Shown piece by piece: positions 37,131 through 44,940 of a DNA stretch of 64,000 nucleotides. The notes under the pieces were generated by a model. The model was not told the DNA's origin, searched no databases, and worked only from the letters and a program-made list of their open reading frames with translations. Position 1 is the first letter of the stretch, and every line of letters starts with the position of its first letter. Source of the DNA: Nitrosopumilus oxyclinae (GTDB lineage: Archaea; Thermoproteota; Nitrososphaeria; Nitrososphaerales; Nitrosopumilaceae); NCBI RefSeq assembly GCF_013407165.1, contig NZ_CP026994.1, positions 744,001 to 808,000 of the forward strand, given 5' to 3'. The position numbers and the translations under genes are program-made.

Positions 37131-38150
37131 TCACACCTTTTTTGATAAAGTTTGACTTTCTAAAACTTTTTTGACAATATGTCTAACTTCGTCTTGAACT
37201 TCAGGATCATCACTAGTCATCGGAATTAATGTTTCATTGCCTCCCTCCATAATAGATACTCCATCAGAACAAACTTTTGCCCAGTTTACTAAATCTCCAA
37301 CAGATGGACCGTATGGCAAATCTCCCATTTTGTATTCTTGTCTTAGTTTAGCTCCAACTTTTACAATACTTTCAGCATCAATCATTGGTATCCCTCCTTT
37401 TTTTGAAACCATGACAATTTCTTTTTCATCTATGTTATCTCCAACACTCATGTAATCAAAGTTTAACCAAACACTCATTCTTCTTCTCATGGCAGCATTG
37501 ATTGGTTTTGTACCTGCAAATTCTGATGATACAGGGTTCATACTAATTATCATGTAAGCATGCTTATGTCTGTGAATAATTTCACTATCTTTTTCTGTTA
37601 ATACCATGTGTCCCCTCTGATCTAGTAATGGATTGAGTTTTGTAGCAACATCTTGTTTCATCATGTTTGCCTCATCAAGATATAAAATTCCACCTTTCCT
37701 ACACCAACCTGTAATTAACCCGTCAATCCAATTCTCTTTTCCTAATCCAACATATCTTCCAAATAAATCAAAAACAGATGTTGCCAAACCACAGTTGATT
37801 TCCCACATTGGTAAACCTGCTAATTCTGCAACTAGATAGACAATGTGAGTTTTACCAGTTCCACTCGGGCCAATTAATGCACACTGTTTGAAAAACTTTA
37901 GTGCTCTACCAATTCTTTCAACATAATGCTCACCATTATCTAAATAAGGTGGAGTGTCTTTTGGAATCATCTCATCCATTTCTTCGGGGAATACCATTTC
38001 TGCAGAATTCATGTATTTTTTAAAATCATACATTTTGGATAATGCATGAGTTTCTTTTTTGATCTTTGAAATTGACATTGACAAATTGCCTTTATCTGAA
38101 TTAATTTTAGTTCGATTAGTTGATGAAATTAGCGAATTATTTTGGTCCAT
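37131..38150 (-). CDS. MoxR-type AAA+ ATPase (CbbQ/NorQ-like)
   Basis: A 339-residue AAA+ chaperone-like ATPase. Walker A is GPSGTGKTH, Walker B GGILYLDEAN, sensor 1 ISMNP and an arginine-rich sensor segment AAMRRRMSVWL. Such proteins act with a VWA partner to mature or remodel another complex; the partner gene follows directly. Its place inside the pilus island suggests it acts on the pilus machinery, but this is inference. Confidence 0.88.
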   Translation of the reverse strand: MDQNNSLISSTNRTKINSDKGNLSMSISKIKKETHALSKMYDFKKYMNSAEMVFPEEMDEMIPKDTPPYLDNGEHYVERIGRALKFFKQCALIGPSGTGKTHIVYLVAELAGLPMWEINCGLATSVFDLFGRYVGLGKENWIDGLITGWCRKGGILYLDEANMMKQDVATKLNPLLDQRGHMVLTEKDSEIIHRHKHAYMIISMNPVSSEFAGTKPINAAMRRRMSVWLNFDYMSVGDNIDEKEIVMVSKKGGIPMIDAESIVKVGAKLRQEYKMGDLPYGPSVGDLVNWAKVCSDGVSIMEGGNETLIPMTSDDPEVQDEVRHIVKKVLESQTLSKKV

Positions 38151-38192
38151 TGATGACTGTTTTAGTTGTGAATAGAGTTAATGCTGTTATGT

Positions 38193-38214
38193 GTGTGGAA
38201 ATGTTACATACACA
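38193..38214 (-). promoter_or_regulatory. Conserved pilus-island upstream element, diverged copy C
   Basis: Plus-strand GTGTGGAAATGTTACATACA aligns with copies A and B (GTGTGAAATATTACAATACA) with one inserted and one deleted base. It is oriented toward the MoxR/VWA genes (start 38150) and also faces the plus-strand gene at 38283. Confidence 0.4.
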
Positions 38215-38282
38215 TTGTAATAATGAATTTTTTGGCTATTTTATTTATAATGAATGCCCATATCGAACTTACTTCAATTGCC

Positions 38283-38822
38283 ATGAGTAAAAATGACCCA
38301 AAAATTACCAAATTAGACAAATATGATGTGGAGGCCAATATTGAAGAAGTTGCTAATAGTGAGGATCAATCAATATTCAAATATGGATTTACAGCGTTAT
38401 CTAATCCTAAAAATGTTCGTCTAGCTATTGAAGGGATTGCAAGAATTCAGGGTGATTCTGAGGAAAGAGATGAGATTTTGAATAAAGATGAAAATGGTGT
38501 TCCAAAAATTTTAACAATGATTTATCAGGAATTATTCCCTACATTCTTTTTACTCTCGAAGAGCCTTAACGTTTCATGTCCACCTCACACAATAGGTTCT
38601 ATGGGTCTTTCTGATGAGACTCAAACAAATGAGTTATCAAATGATTTGTTAGAACCACAAGCAGAACCTGCTACTCCAGAACCACAAGCAGAACCTGCTA
38701 CTCCAGAACCACAAGCAGAACCTGCTACTCCAGAACCACAAGCAGAACCTGCTACTCCAGAACCACAAGCAGAACCTGCTACGGGAGAAAAGACTTCTGA
38801 CATAGTTCAGCCTACGGTGTAA
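38283..38822 (+). CDS. Hypothetical protein with C-terminal PEPQAEPAT repeats
   Basis: About 179 residues from ATG 38283; the frame is open upstream to 38181, but the TATA-like TTTATTTATAAT (38242-38253) is about 30 bases before 38283 and favours it. The N-terminal 120 residues are soluble and charged; the C-terminus has five 9-residue P/E/Q/A repeats encoded by 27-bp tandem units. No signal peptide. It lies divergently from the MoxR gene in the pilus island. Function unknown. Confidence 0.65.
   Translation: MSKNDPKITKLDKYDVEANIEEVANSEDQSIFKYGFTALSNPKNVRLAIEGIARIQGDSEERDEILNKDENGVPKILTMIYQELFPTFFLLSKSLNVSCPPHTIGSMGLSDETQTNELSNDLLEPQAEPATPEPQAEPATPEPQAEPATPEPQAEPATPEPQAEPATGEKTSDIVQPTV
38652..38786 (+). 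repeat. Tandem 27-bp repeat, five units
   Basis: Five head-to-tail 27-base units beginning GAACCACAAGCAGAACCTGC, the last with two changed bases. In frame, each encodes a PEPQAEPAT register. Near-identity implies recent expansion or homogenisation by slippage or unequal recombination. Confidence 0.9.
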
Positions 38823-38850
38823 GTATATTTTTTTACATACTAGTGATAAT

Positions 38851-39345
38851 ATGAAAAATTATCTCATTTTTTATATGATTAGCCATGATCATAGTGATTT
38901 TTTTTCATGTAAAAAGAGAAAAGCTCTATCGACAGTAGTAACAAGTGCAATTCTTATGGCTGCGGTTTCAATTATGGGTGTCATGTTAGTAACATGGTCA
39001 AATACTAGTTTATTTACACAACAAATAGAAATTGAGAATTCTTTTAATGAAAAAATGAATAAACTAAATGAAGACATATTTATAGAAAATATTTGGTTTG
39101 GAAATTCTTCTCCTGAAACATTAAATGTTACATTAAGTAATGTGGGAATCATTGGTCTGAATATAACTTCAATTCGAGTTTCAAATAGTTCAGGATTTAC
39201 ATTATTTTCAATTACTGATGGCGGGGTATCTCCAAATGCAATTTATTCATTTAACACTACTTATTTTTGGGATGCTGGTGAAACTACGGATTTTATAATC
39301 ACAACAAATCGAGGAAATAGCTATAATGCTCAAACGGTGACCTAA
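38851..39345 (+). CDS. Pilin-like protein with class III signal peptide
   Basis: A 164-residue protein. A 24-residue leader ends in KKRKA, followed by a hydrophobic helix (LSTVVTSAILMAAVSIMGVM), the prepilin pattern, and a mostly beta C-terminal domain with N-glycosylation-like NxS/T sites (NTS, NSS, NVT, NTT). The gene is 1 base ahead of the giant pilin-like gene; the pair are probably cotranscribed. Possibly a minor pilin. Confidence 0.78.
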   Translation: MKNYLIFYMISHDHSDFFSCKKRKALSTVVTSAILMAAVSIMGVMLVTWSNTSLFTQQIEIENSFNEKMNKLNEDIFIENIWFGNSSPETLNVTLSNVGIIGLNITSIRVSNSSGFTLFSITDGGVSPNAIYSFNTTYFWDAGETTDFIITTNRGNSYNAQTVT

Positions 39346-39346
39346 T

Positions 39347-42300
39347 TTGTTTAAAAAAAGAAGAGGTCTTAGTGCAATAATTGGTGGCGTGTTTATGCTC
39401 ATTGTCATAACTACTGCAATTACATATACAACATTTAACATGAATCAGATCACTCAACTTGGTGAAACTATTGCAATTAAACAAACTACTGATGTTGAAA
39501 AATCTACTGAAAAATTTGAAGTTGTAAAAGTATCAATTGATAATAATCAATTCAACATGACAGTAAAAAATACGGGTAACATACCTGTTCATCTAAATAG
39601 ATTGTGGATTGAAAATACCACTGATTCGTCATGGCCCGTATCTAGGTTTGATATCAACTATTCTCTTGCACCAGGAAATGTTACAATGAATATTGGTCAA
39701 AATATTGGATTGACTGCACTTGATACACAATCATATGCTGCACAACTTGTAACTACCAGAGGAACTGCAGAACAAATGTTTCTGAATAGCGTTGGCGACT
39801 CTACAGTTTATTTAAGATTAACTGCGTCACCTTCTGTATTCCCAACTACTTTTAGTACTAATGTTGCTTTGGAAGTAATCAATACTGGCACTACTCAATT
39901 ATTGAATTTACAACCTACTATGCTTGAAGTTTTACCCACTTGTTCATCATCATGTGAATATACTTTAGAACAATCTGTCACTCCTGTTAGTTTTGATTCT
40001 GTATCTCCGGGTGATACTGCTATCTTTGAATGGGTTTACTCATTTACTGGCTCTAATGGAGATATCTTAGAATTTACTGCAGGATTGACTAATGATTTGA
40101 GAAACGATACTGTTTCTGTTTCATTACAAACAATTGAATCTGCACTTAATGCAGAAGTTGCCATTGAATCTGGGGGACTTGGAAATCAGATCCTAATTGA
40201 TGATGATATTTTACTATTCCATGAAGAAACTGATGGTACTCCATCCGGAGAATACCAAATGTGGTCAGGAACGGGTGATGGAGGAGGAAATGGTGATAGA
40301 ATTCAATTAGATTCTGAAGTGCCTCACTTTTTTACAAATAATGGTTCTGAACCAATCACAATACCTGCAGGGGATTGGAACGTTGCCATGATGTTATCAA
40401 GTGAACCCGTAGCTACAGGACTAAAAGATCAAAATGTAGATATGATATTTCATTTTGAAGACGGTGTGGGAATAAATCCCGATAATTCAGAAAGTGATTC
40501 ATCTAGGGATTTAGAATCTTGTGGATCTTCTTCTTTTGGACCCACACCTATTCAAGCTTCAGCTGATGATGCAGAACAATCAGATGATGGAAGTATGGAT
40601 TTGGGTGGTGGTAGTAGTGATCATGAATTGGTAGAAGATAATGGTGATTATCAATGGATGGGTTATCGTTGGGATGTCCCTATTCCTTCAGGAGTTACTG
40701 TAACTTCTGCATATATTGAATTTGAAGCTGATGAAACACGTAATGAAACTCCTGTTGATATAATTATTGGGGCACAAAAAATTGCAGATGCACCCGCATT
40801 TACTACAAGTGATGATAATGTTAAAGATAGATGGGATGGTACCATTAGTTCTGTAACTGATGAGCAGGTACAATGGGCACCCTCTGGATGGAGCAATAAT
40901 GATAGAGGTACTAACACACGAACACCAGATTTATCTCCAATAATTCAAGAACTGATTGATCAGGGAGGATGGACTAGTGGTAATGGGATGGCTTTCATTA
41001 TTAAAGACAATAGTGGGGGTACAAATGACAATCATAGAACAGCTAAACATTGGGATGATGACGGAGAGTCCAACTCTGCACATTTGTATATTTCTTGGGG
41101 TGCCTCCGATTCAACCCCCACTTACAGAGATGGTTTAGGACCACATAATTCGGGAACTTATGAATTTGATGGGATTAACGACTGTTTTAGAAGCTCAAAT
41201 GATGTGTCCGATGGGGATGGAAATCATATTGATAGTAATGATGTGTCTACATCATTATGGTTCAAAACAGATCCTGGAGAAATAACAACTGAAGAGATGC
41301 TTGTTTTTTGGGAAGGTGATGGAGTATATCCGCTTGCAGATTACTATAAAATTTCTCTAGGTGAAGATGGTACGGGAAAAATATTATTTGAATATAATAT
41401 GGATCAAGGACTTACCGCAGATGTCACTTGTAGAAGTCAAAATGAATACGATGATGGAGAATGGTACCATGTGGTAGCAACAAGAGATGCAAGTAGTGAT
41501 GATTGTAGGTTATACATAAAAGATATTGATGGTGTGGCCACAGAAAACACAATTTTCTCAAACCCAAATCATCCTTCTTACAGTGTTGTAGATGCTGATG
41601 GAAAATGGTATGTCGGTTCAAATCAAGAACTATTGAACTATTTTGGAGGATGGATTGATGATGTAATGCATTGGAATGAGGATGAACTAAGTAGTTCTGA
41701 AGCAGATGACTTGGGAAGGACAAACTATGGAGATAATGCATATCGTTTTGATTTAAGATTGGAATTAACGGATTCGAATGGGAATTTTGTGGAGACATGG
41801 CATACTGAAGATGATGTAGGTGTTTTCTTTGCAGATCCTAAAGATGGGGGAGATAATGATGATTGGGCTTACTCTCAACAAAATATGACATTTACTTTAC
41901 CACAAAAAGTTGTAGGTGATGATCAAAGATTAGAACTTTATTTTGATTGGAAAGATTCCACAGCTACTTTGGAATCATTAGAAGTAGATATGAAAATTGA
42001 TGATACATCGATGCTACCATATCCATCTTTCATGCAAATTCCATTCCCAAGTGATCCATTTCCCACATATTACACTCATGACAAAGATGATCACTTTGAT
42101 GTGTTTGCCGCAAATACTGGAACAGATGGAATATTTTTAATTTATCAAGGAACACGGATTAATTTTAATGGTACAGGAGGAGCATATGCTGCTTTAGTAG
42201 ATCGCATTAATGGCACTGATGTAAATGAAGATCATGATAGTCTATACATCCCTCCCGGTGAAATTGCTGACTTGGATTTCTATGTTGCAACCGATAGACC

Positions 42301-42433
42301 ATCTACAAATGCTGCAGGGAATAAACTCATTCCAGGCTCATATCGTACAACCATCTGGCTAAATGGATACTCTGATCAAGGTGAAACGTTCTCTAGATCA
42401 GTCCCAATAGGCTCAATCATTGTTACAGATTAA
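39347..42433 (+). CDS. Giant pilin-like adhesin with LamG-like domain
   Basis: A 1028-residue protein from TTG 39347. The leader MFKKRRGLSAIIGGVFMLIV is a textbook class III signal followed by the pilin helix. Then come beta-rich modules: about residues 30-270 of pilin-like type, about 400-585 a DNRLRE/CBM-like module (ITLxF-like blocks with DVPIPSGVTVTSAYIEFEAD), and about 600-800 a LamG/concanavalin-like fold (STSLWFKTDP, GEWYHVVATRD, DGKWYVGSN, GGWIDDVMHW). Many acidic residues. Such a protein could sit at the pilus tip and bind polysaccharide or a surface (inference). Confidence 0.8.
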   Translation: MFKKRRGLSAIIGGVFMLIVITTAITYTTFNMNQITQLGETIAIKQTTDVEKSTEKFEVVKVSIDNNQFNMTVKNTGNIPVHLNRLWIENTTDSSWPVSRFDINYSLAPGNVTMNIGQNIGLTALDTQSYAAQLVTTRGTAEQMFLNSVGDSTVYLRLTASPSVFPTTFSTNVALEVINTGTTQLLNLQPTMLEVLPTCSSSCEYTLEQSVTPVSFDSVSPGDTAIFEWVYSFTGSNGDILEFTAGLTNDLRNDTVSVSLQTIESALNAEVAIESGGLGNQILIDDDILLFHEETDGTPSGEYQMWSGTGDGGGNGDRIQLDSEVPHFFTNNGSEPITIPAGDWNVAMMLSSEPVATGLKDQNVDMIFHFEDGVGINPDNSESDSSRDLESCGSSSFGPTPIQASADDAEQSDDGSMDLGGGSSDHELVEDNGDYQWMGYRWDVPIPSGVTVTSAYIEFEADETRNETPVDIIIGAQKIADAPAFTTSDDNVKDRWDGTISSVTDEQVQWAPSGWSNNDRGTNTRTPDLSPIIQELIDQGGWTSGNGMAFIIKDNSGGTNDNHRTAKHWDDDGESNSAHLYISWGASDSTPTYRDGLGPHNSGTYEFDGINDCFRSSNDVSDGDGNHIDSNDVSTSLWFKTDPGEITTEEMLVFWEGDGVYPLADYYKISLGEDGTGKILFEYNMDQGLTADVTCRSQNEYDDGEWYHVVATRDASSDDCRLYIKDIDGVATENTIFSNPNHPSYSVVDADGKWYVGSNQELLNYFGGWIDDVMHWNEDELSSSEADDLGRTNYGDNAYRFDLRLELTDSNGNFVETWHTEDDVGVFFADPKDGGDNDDWAYSQQNMTFTLPQKVVGDDQRLELYFDWKDSTATLESLEVDMKIDDTSMLPYPSFMQIPFPSDPFPTYYTHDKDDHFDVFAANTGTDGIFLIYQGTRINFNGTGGAYAALVDRINGTDVNEDHDSLYIPPGEIADLDFYVATDRPSTNAAGNKLIPGSYRTTIWLNGYSDQGETFSRSVPIGSIIVTD

Positions 42434-42508
42434 CAACTTGCTTTGAAAATGGTGTAACATTAAGGAACATACAACTTTTAATGTAATTTTTTCATTCAGA
42501 TAGATCAG

Positions 42509-43201
42509 ATGCAATCATCAGAATCTACCAACCCTCAGGCAGCTCCAGAACAACAGACAGCTCCAGAACAACAGGCAGCTCCAGAACAACAGGCAGCTCC
42601 AGAACAACAGGCAGCTCCAGAACAACAGGCAGCTCCAGAACAACAGGCAGCTCCAGAACAACAGGCAGCTCCAGAACAACAGGCAGCTCCAGAACAACAG
42701 GCAGCTCCAGAACAACAGGCAGCTCCTCAAACAGCATCTATTGATCCTAATGATGTTAATGCAAAAACACTCACTCAACTAAACACTCTGATGGAAGAGT
42801 CTCTTCAAATTTATGAATTAGAAGATCAAAAAACAAATGTTATAGATGATTTACATAATGCATTACAAGTCATCACTCAATTCTTAGGATTCTCAACAAA
42901 TGTACATCCAGAGATATTCAATCTCCCTGCAAATTCAACAATCACAATGCTCCCAAATTTAAAATTAATTATAAAATTAGCAAACGGTAAAACCGAGACT
43001 AAAAAATTCACAGATTATCCTCCTGAAGTGATTACTGGAATTGTGGAATATGTCACTCCTCAATTATTAGAATTAATTCAAACTCAAAAATCATATTTGA
43101 CTGAAAAAATAACATTCTTGAGAACTGCTACTAAACAACTTAGTACTCTAAGTCAATTAAAAGAAAATTTACCATCGATGACTACTATTGAGGAAAATTG
43201 A
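42509..43201 (+). CDS. Hypothetical protein with N-terminal AAPEQQ repeats
   Basis: A 230-residue protein. Residues 11-70 are ten hexapeptides AAPEQQ (first with T) encoded by 18-bp tandem units; the remaining 160 residues are a helical, soluble domain (TLTQLNTLMEESLQIYELEDQ...). No signal peptide. A TTG-start gene overlaps its end by 4 bases. The repeat is low-complexity and probably disordered. Function unknown; position is within the pilus island. Confidence 0.7.
   Translation: MQSSESTNPQAAPEQQTAPEQQAAPEQQAAPEQQAAPEQQAAPEQQAAPEQQAAPEQQAAPEQQAAPEQQAAPQTASIDPNDVNAKTLTQLNTLMEESLQIYELEDQKTNVIDDLHNALQVITQFLGFSTNVHPEIFNLPANSTITMLPNLKLIIKLANGKTETKKFTDYPPEVITGIVEYVTPQLLELIQTQKSYLTEKITFLRTATKQLSTLSQLKENLPSMTTIEEN
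42539..42718 (+). repeat. Tandem 18-bp repeat, ten units
   Basis: Ten units of GCAGCTCCAGAACAACAG, near-perfect, in frame, encoding the AAPEQQ tract. Not CRISPR: no spacers. Confidence 0.92.
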
Positions 43202-43878
43202 AGAATTTAATTGAAAGATTTAGCTCAATCAATGCTCTCAAAATTAATTTAGAGCAAGAAATAGAAAATACTGAATCATCTATTCAAGAATATTCAAACA
43301 TGTTGGGGGAAAAAATTCGTCTAAATGAAGAATCATCTGTAGATGATCCTGATTTTCTTGCACTAAAAGAAAAACTAACTGGAGAAATAACACCCCAAAA
43401 GAAATCAGATGATAAGAAATCAGATGATAAGAAATCAGATGATAAGAAATCAGATGATAAGAAATCAGATGATAAGAAATCAGATGATAAGAAATCAGAT
43501 GATAAGAAATCTAAAGAAAAAACAGTAAAAGAAAAAAAGAAAAAAGGAAAAAAAGGTATTAGCGATAAATGGTATAATCTAAATGAAATTCTAGTTTACA
43601 ATGGATTGGGCATAAAAGGTGAATTAGAACTATATTTCAAAGCAGTTGATGAACTAAAAGCAAAACTTGAAAATCTACAACGTTGTTTATCAACATTAAA
43701 CAATGTAATTGAAAAAGGACTCAAAAAAGATATGGGATGTATTGCATTTCAAGGTTCTGAAGGTACAATTGAAATTGCATTCCTAAAATCATCTGTAATT
43801 AGAGAAAATTTCAGCTTAAAATCGATCTATTCAGGAAAAGCAATATCTGTTGAAAATTCAATAAAAATAGGAGTTTAG
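43198..43878 (+). CDS. Hypothetical coiled-coil protein with KSDDK repeats
   Basis: A 226-residue protein from TTG 43198, overlapping the upstream gene by 4 bases (ATTGA), so translation is coupled. N-terminal coiled coil (INALKINLEQEIENTESSIQEYSN), then seven KSDDK pentapeptides and a lysine-rich stretch, then a domain of about 110 residues (WYNLNEILVYNGLGIKGEL ... EGTIEIAFLKSS). No signal peptide. Function unknown. Confidence 0.7.
   Translation: MKNLIERFSSINALKINLEQEIENTESSIQEYSNMLGEKIRLNEESSVDDPDFLALKEKLTGEITPQKKSDDKKSDDKKSDDKKSDDKKSDDKKSDDKKSDDKKSKEKTVKEKKKKGKKGISDKWYNLNEILVYNGLGIKGELELYFKAVDELKAKLENLQRCLSTLNNVIEKGLKKDMGCIAFQGSEGTIEIAFLKSSVIRENFSLKSIYSGKAISVENSIKIGV
43402..43506 (+). repeat. 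Tandem 15-bp repeat, seven units
   Basis: Seven units of AAATCAGATGATAAG, identical, in frame, encoding KSDDK. Perfect identity of a synonymous-free unit points to recent slippage. Confidence 0.92.
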
Positions 43879-44007
43879 TGACTATTTATGCCTAAATTAT
43901 CTTATAATAGATGTCAAATAATTGACAAATACGATCAATTCGATCTAACAAAATTAGCTATACATCAATTTAGACTAGTGTTTTCTAACAGAGGATCCTG
44001 AAAAAAC

Positions 44008-44859
44008 ATGGCAAAAGAAACAACACAGACATCAATATTTGATTCATCACCTGACTCACAAATGTATGAGTACAAGTTATCTGTTGAAAAGGTTCAAACA
44101 GAACTATTACAATATGGTCTAACATCAAATCAAAGCAAGGTATTCATTTATCTTGGAAAATATGGTTCAAAAACTGCTCCTGAAGTATGCAAAGCACTCA
44201 AACTTCCTAGAACTGAAACATATCATTTGCTATCTGCATTACAGAATAAAGGAGTTGTTTCAGCAACATTTCAACACCCAATTCAATTTACTGCTTTACC
44301 TTTAGACAAAGCAATATGGATTTTAGTAAACTCTGAAAAAGAAAGAGTCAAATCATTAGAGCAGATGGAAAAAGGATTATCTGAATTATGGGAAAACATC
44401 CCGGCATTTGATTCAATTCATGATGAAGTTGAAGAGAAATTTCAAATGTTACAAGGATCAAACCAAATTCATTCTAAAATTACAGAAATGACTGATAGCT
44501 ATAATGATGAATTTTTAATTTTAGGTTCTGAGAAAGATTATCTCAAACTGTATCACGGTGATTTTCTAGAATCATTTGTAAAATCAAAACAACAATTTAG
44601 ATTACTCAGTGCGTGTTCTGAAAAAACCGCATACATCTTTGATGATTTAGAACGAAAGAATATCAAAAAACTTAGTAAAGATATTGAAAACCACCTATGT
44701 TTCATATTGAAAGATAATGGTGAGATGTTATTCTTTACAAAGAATGCAAATTCTACTGAAGAATTATTTGCAATGTGGACAAATTCAAAATCAATGGTAT
44801 ATTCGATGAAATTACTTTTCGAATCCCTTTGGACAAACTCAAAGAATATTCATTTGTAA
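44008..44859 (+). CDS. TrmB-family transcriptional regulator (paralogue)
   Basis: A 283-residue paralogue of the regulator at 26481-27440: shared SNQSKVFIYLGKYGSKTAPE, CKALKLPRTETYHLL and the FILGSEKDYLKLYHG sensor region. The N-terminal helix-turn-helix binds DNA; the C-terminal sensor resembles PLD-type TrmB modules. It ends the pilus island on the right, while its paralogue is on the left. ATG 44008 start. Confidence 0.88.
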   Translation: MAKETTQTSIFDSSPDSQMYEYKLSVEKVQTELLQYGLTSNQSKVFIYLGKYGSKTAPEVCKALKLPRTETYHLLSALQNKGVVSATFQHPIQFTALPLDKAIWILVNSEKERVKSLEQMEKGLSELWENIPAFDSIHDEVEEKFQMLQGSNQIHSKITEMTDSYNDEFLILGSEKDYLKLYHGDFLESFVKSKQQFRLLSACSEKTAYIFDDLERKNIKKLSKDIENHLCFILKDNGEMLFFTKNANSTEELFAMWTNSKSMVYSMKLLFESLWTNSKNIHL

Positions 44860-44908
44860 TAATTTCATAAATCATTATTTGTTAGAACAAAACCCGTCTT
44901 CCTCTTTA

Positions 44909-44937
44909 TATACAAAATTCACATTTGATTTTGTATA
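44909..44937. promoter_or_regulatory. Inverted repeat over the KaiC-like gene promoter
   Basis: TATACAAAAT (44909-44918) and ATTTTGTATA (44928-44937) are exact reverse complements, 9 bases apart. The left arm overlaps the TATA-like TTTATATAC and the right arm ends 3 bases before ATG 44941. Binding here would block promoter access; probable operator. Confidence 0.6.
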
Positions 44938-44940
44938 GAG

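Noticed and set aside
38621-38803. 60-codon minus-strand frame of ACGSGVAGS repeats
   Set aside because: It is the reverse reading of the in-frame PEPQAEPAT repeat and has no own start signals.
39347-42433. Two separate genes rather than one 1028-codon frame
   Set aside because: The frame is continuous, with no internal stop and consistent composition; the class III signal occurs only at the start.
42518-42778. Minus-strand frames of FWSCLL and VVLEL repeats
   Set aside because: Antisense shadows of the AAPEQQ tandem repeat, explained by the 18-bp unit.
42539-43506. CRISPR array
   Set aside because: Repeats are head-to-tail without spacers, in frame and translated; no cas genes in the window.
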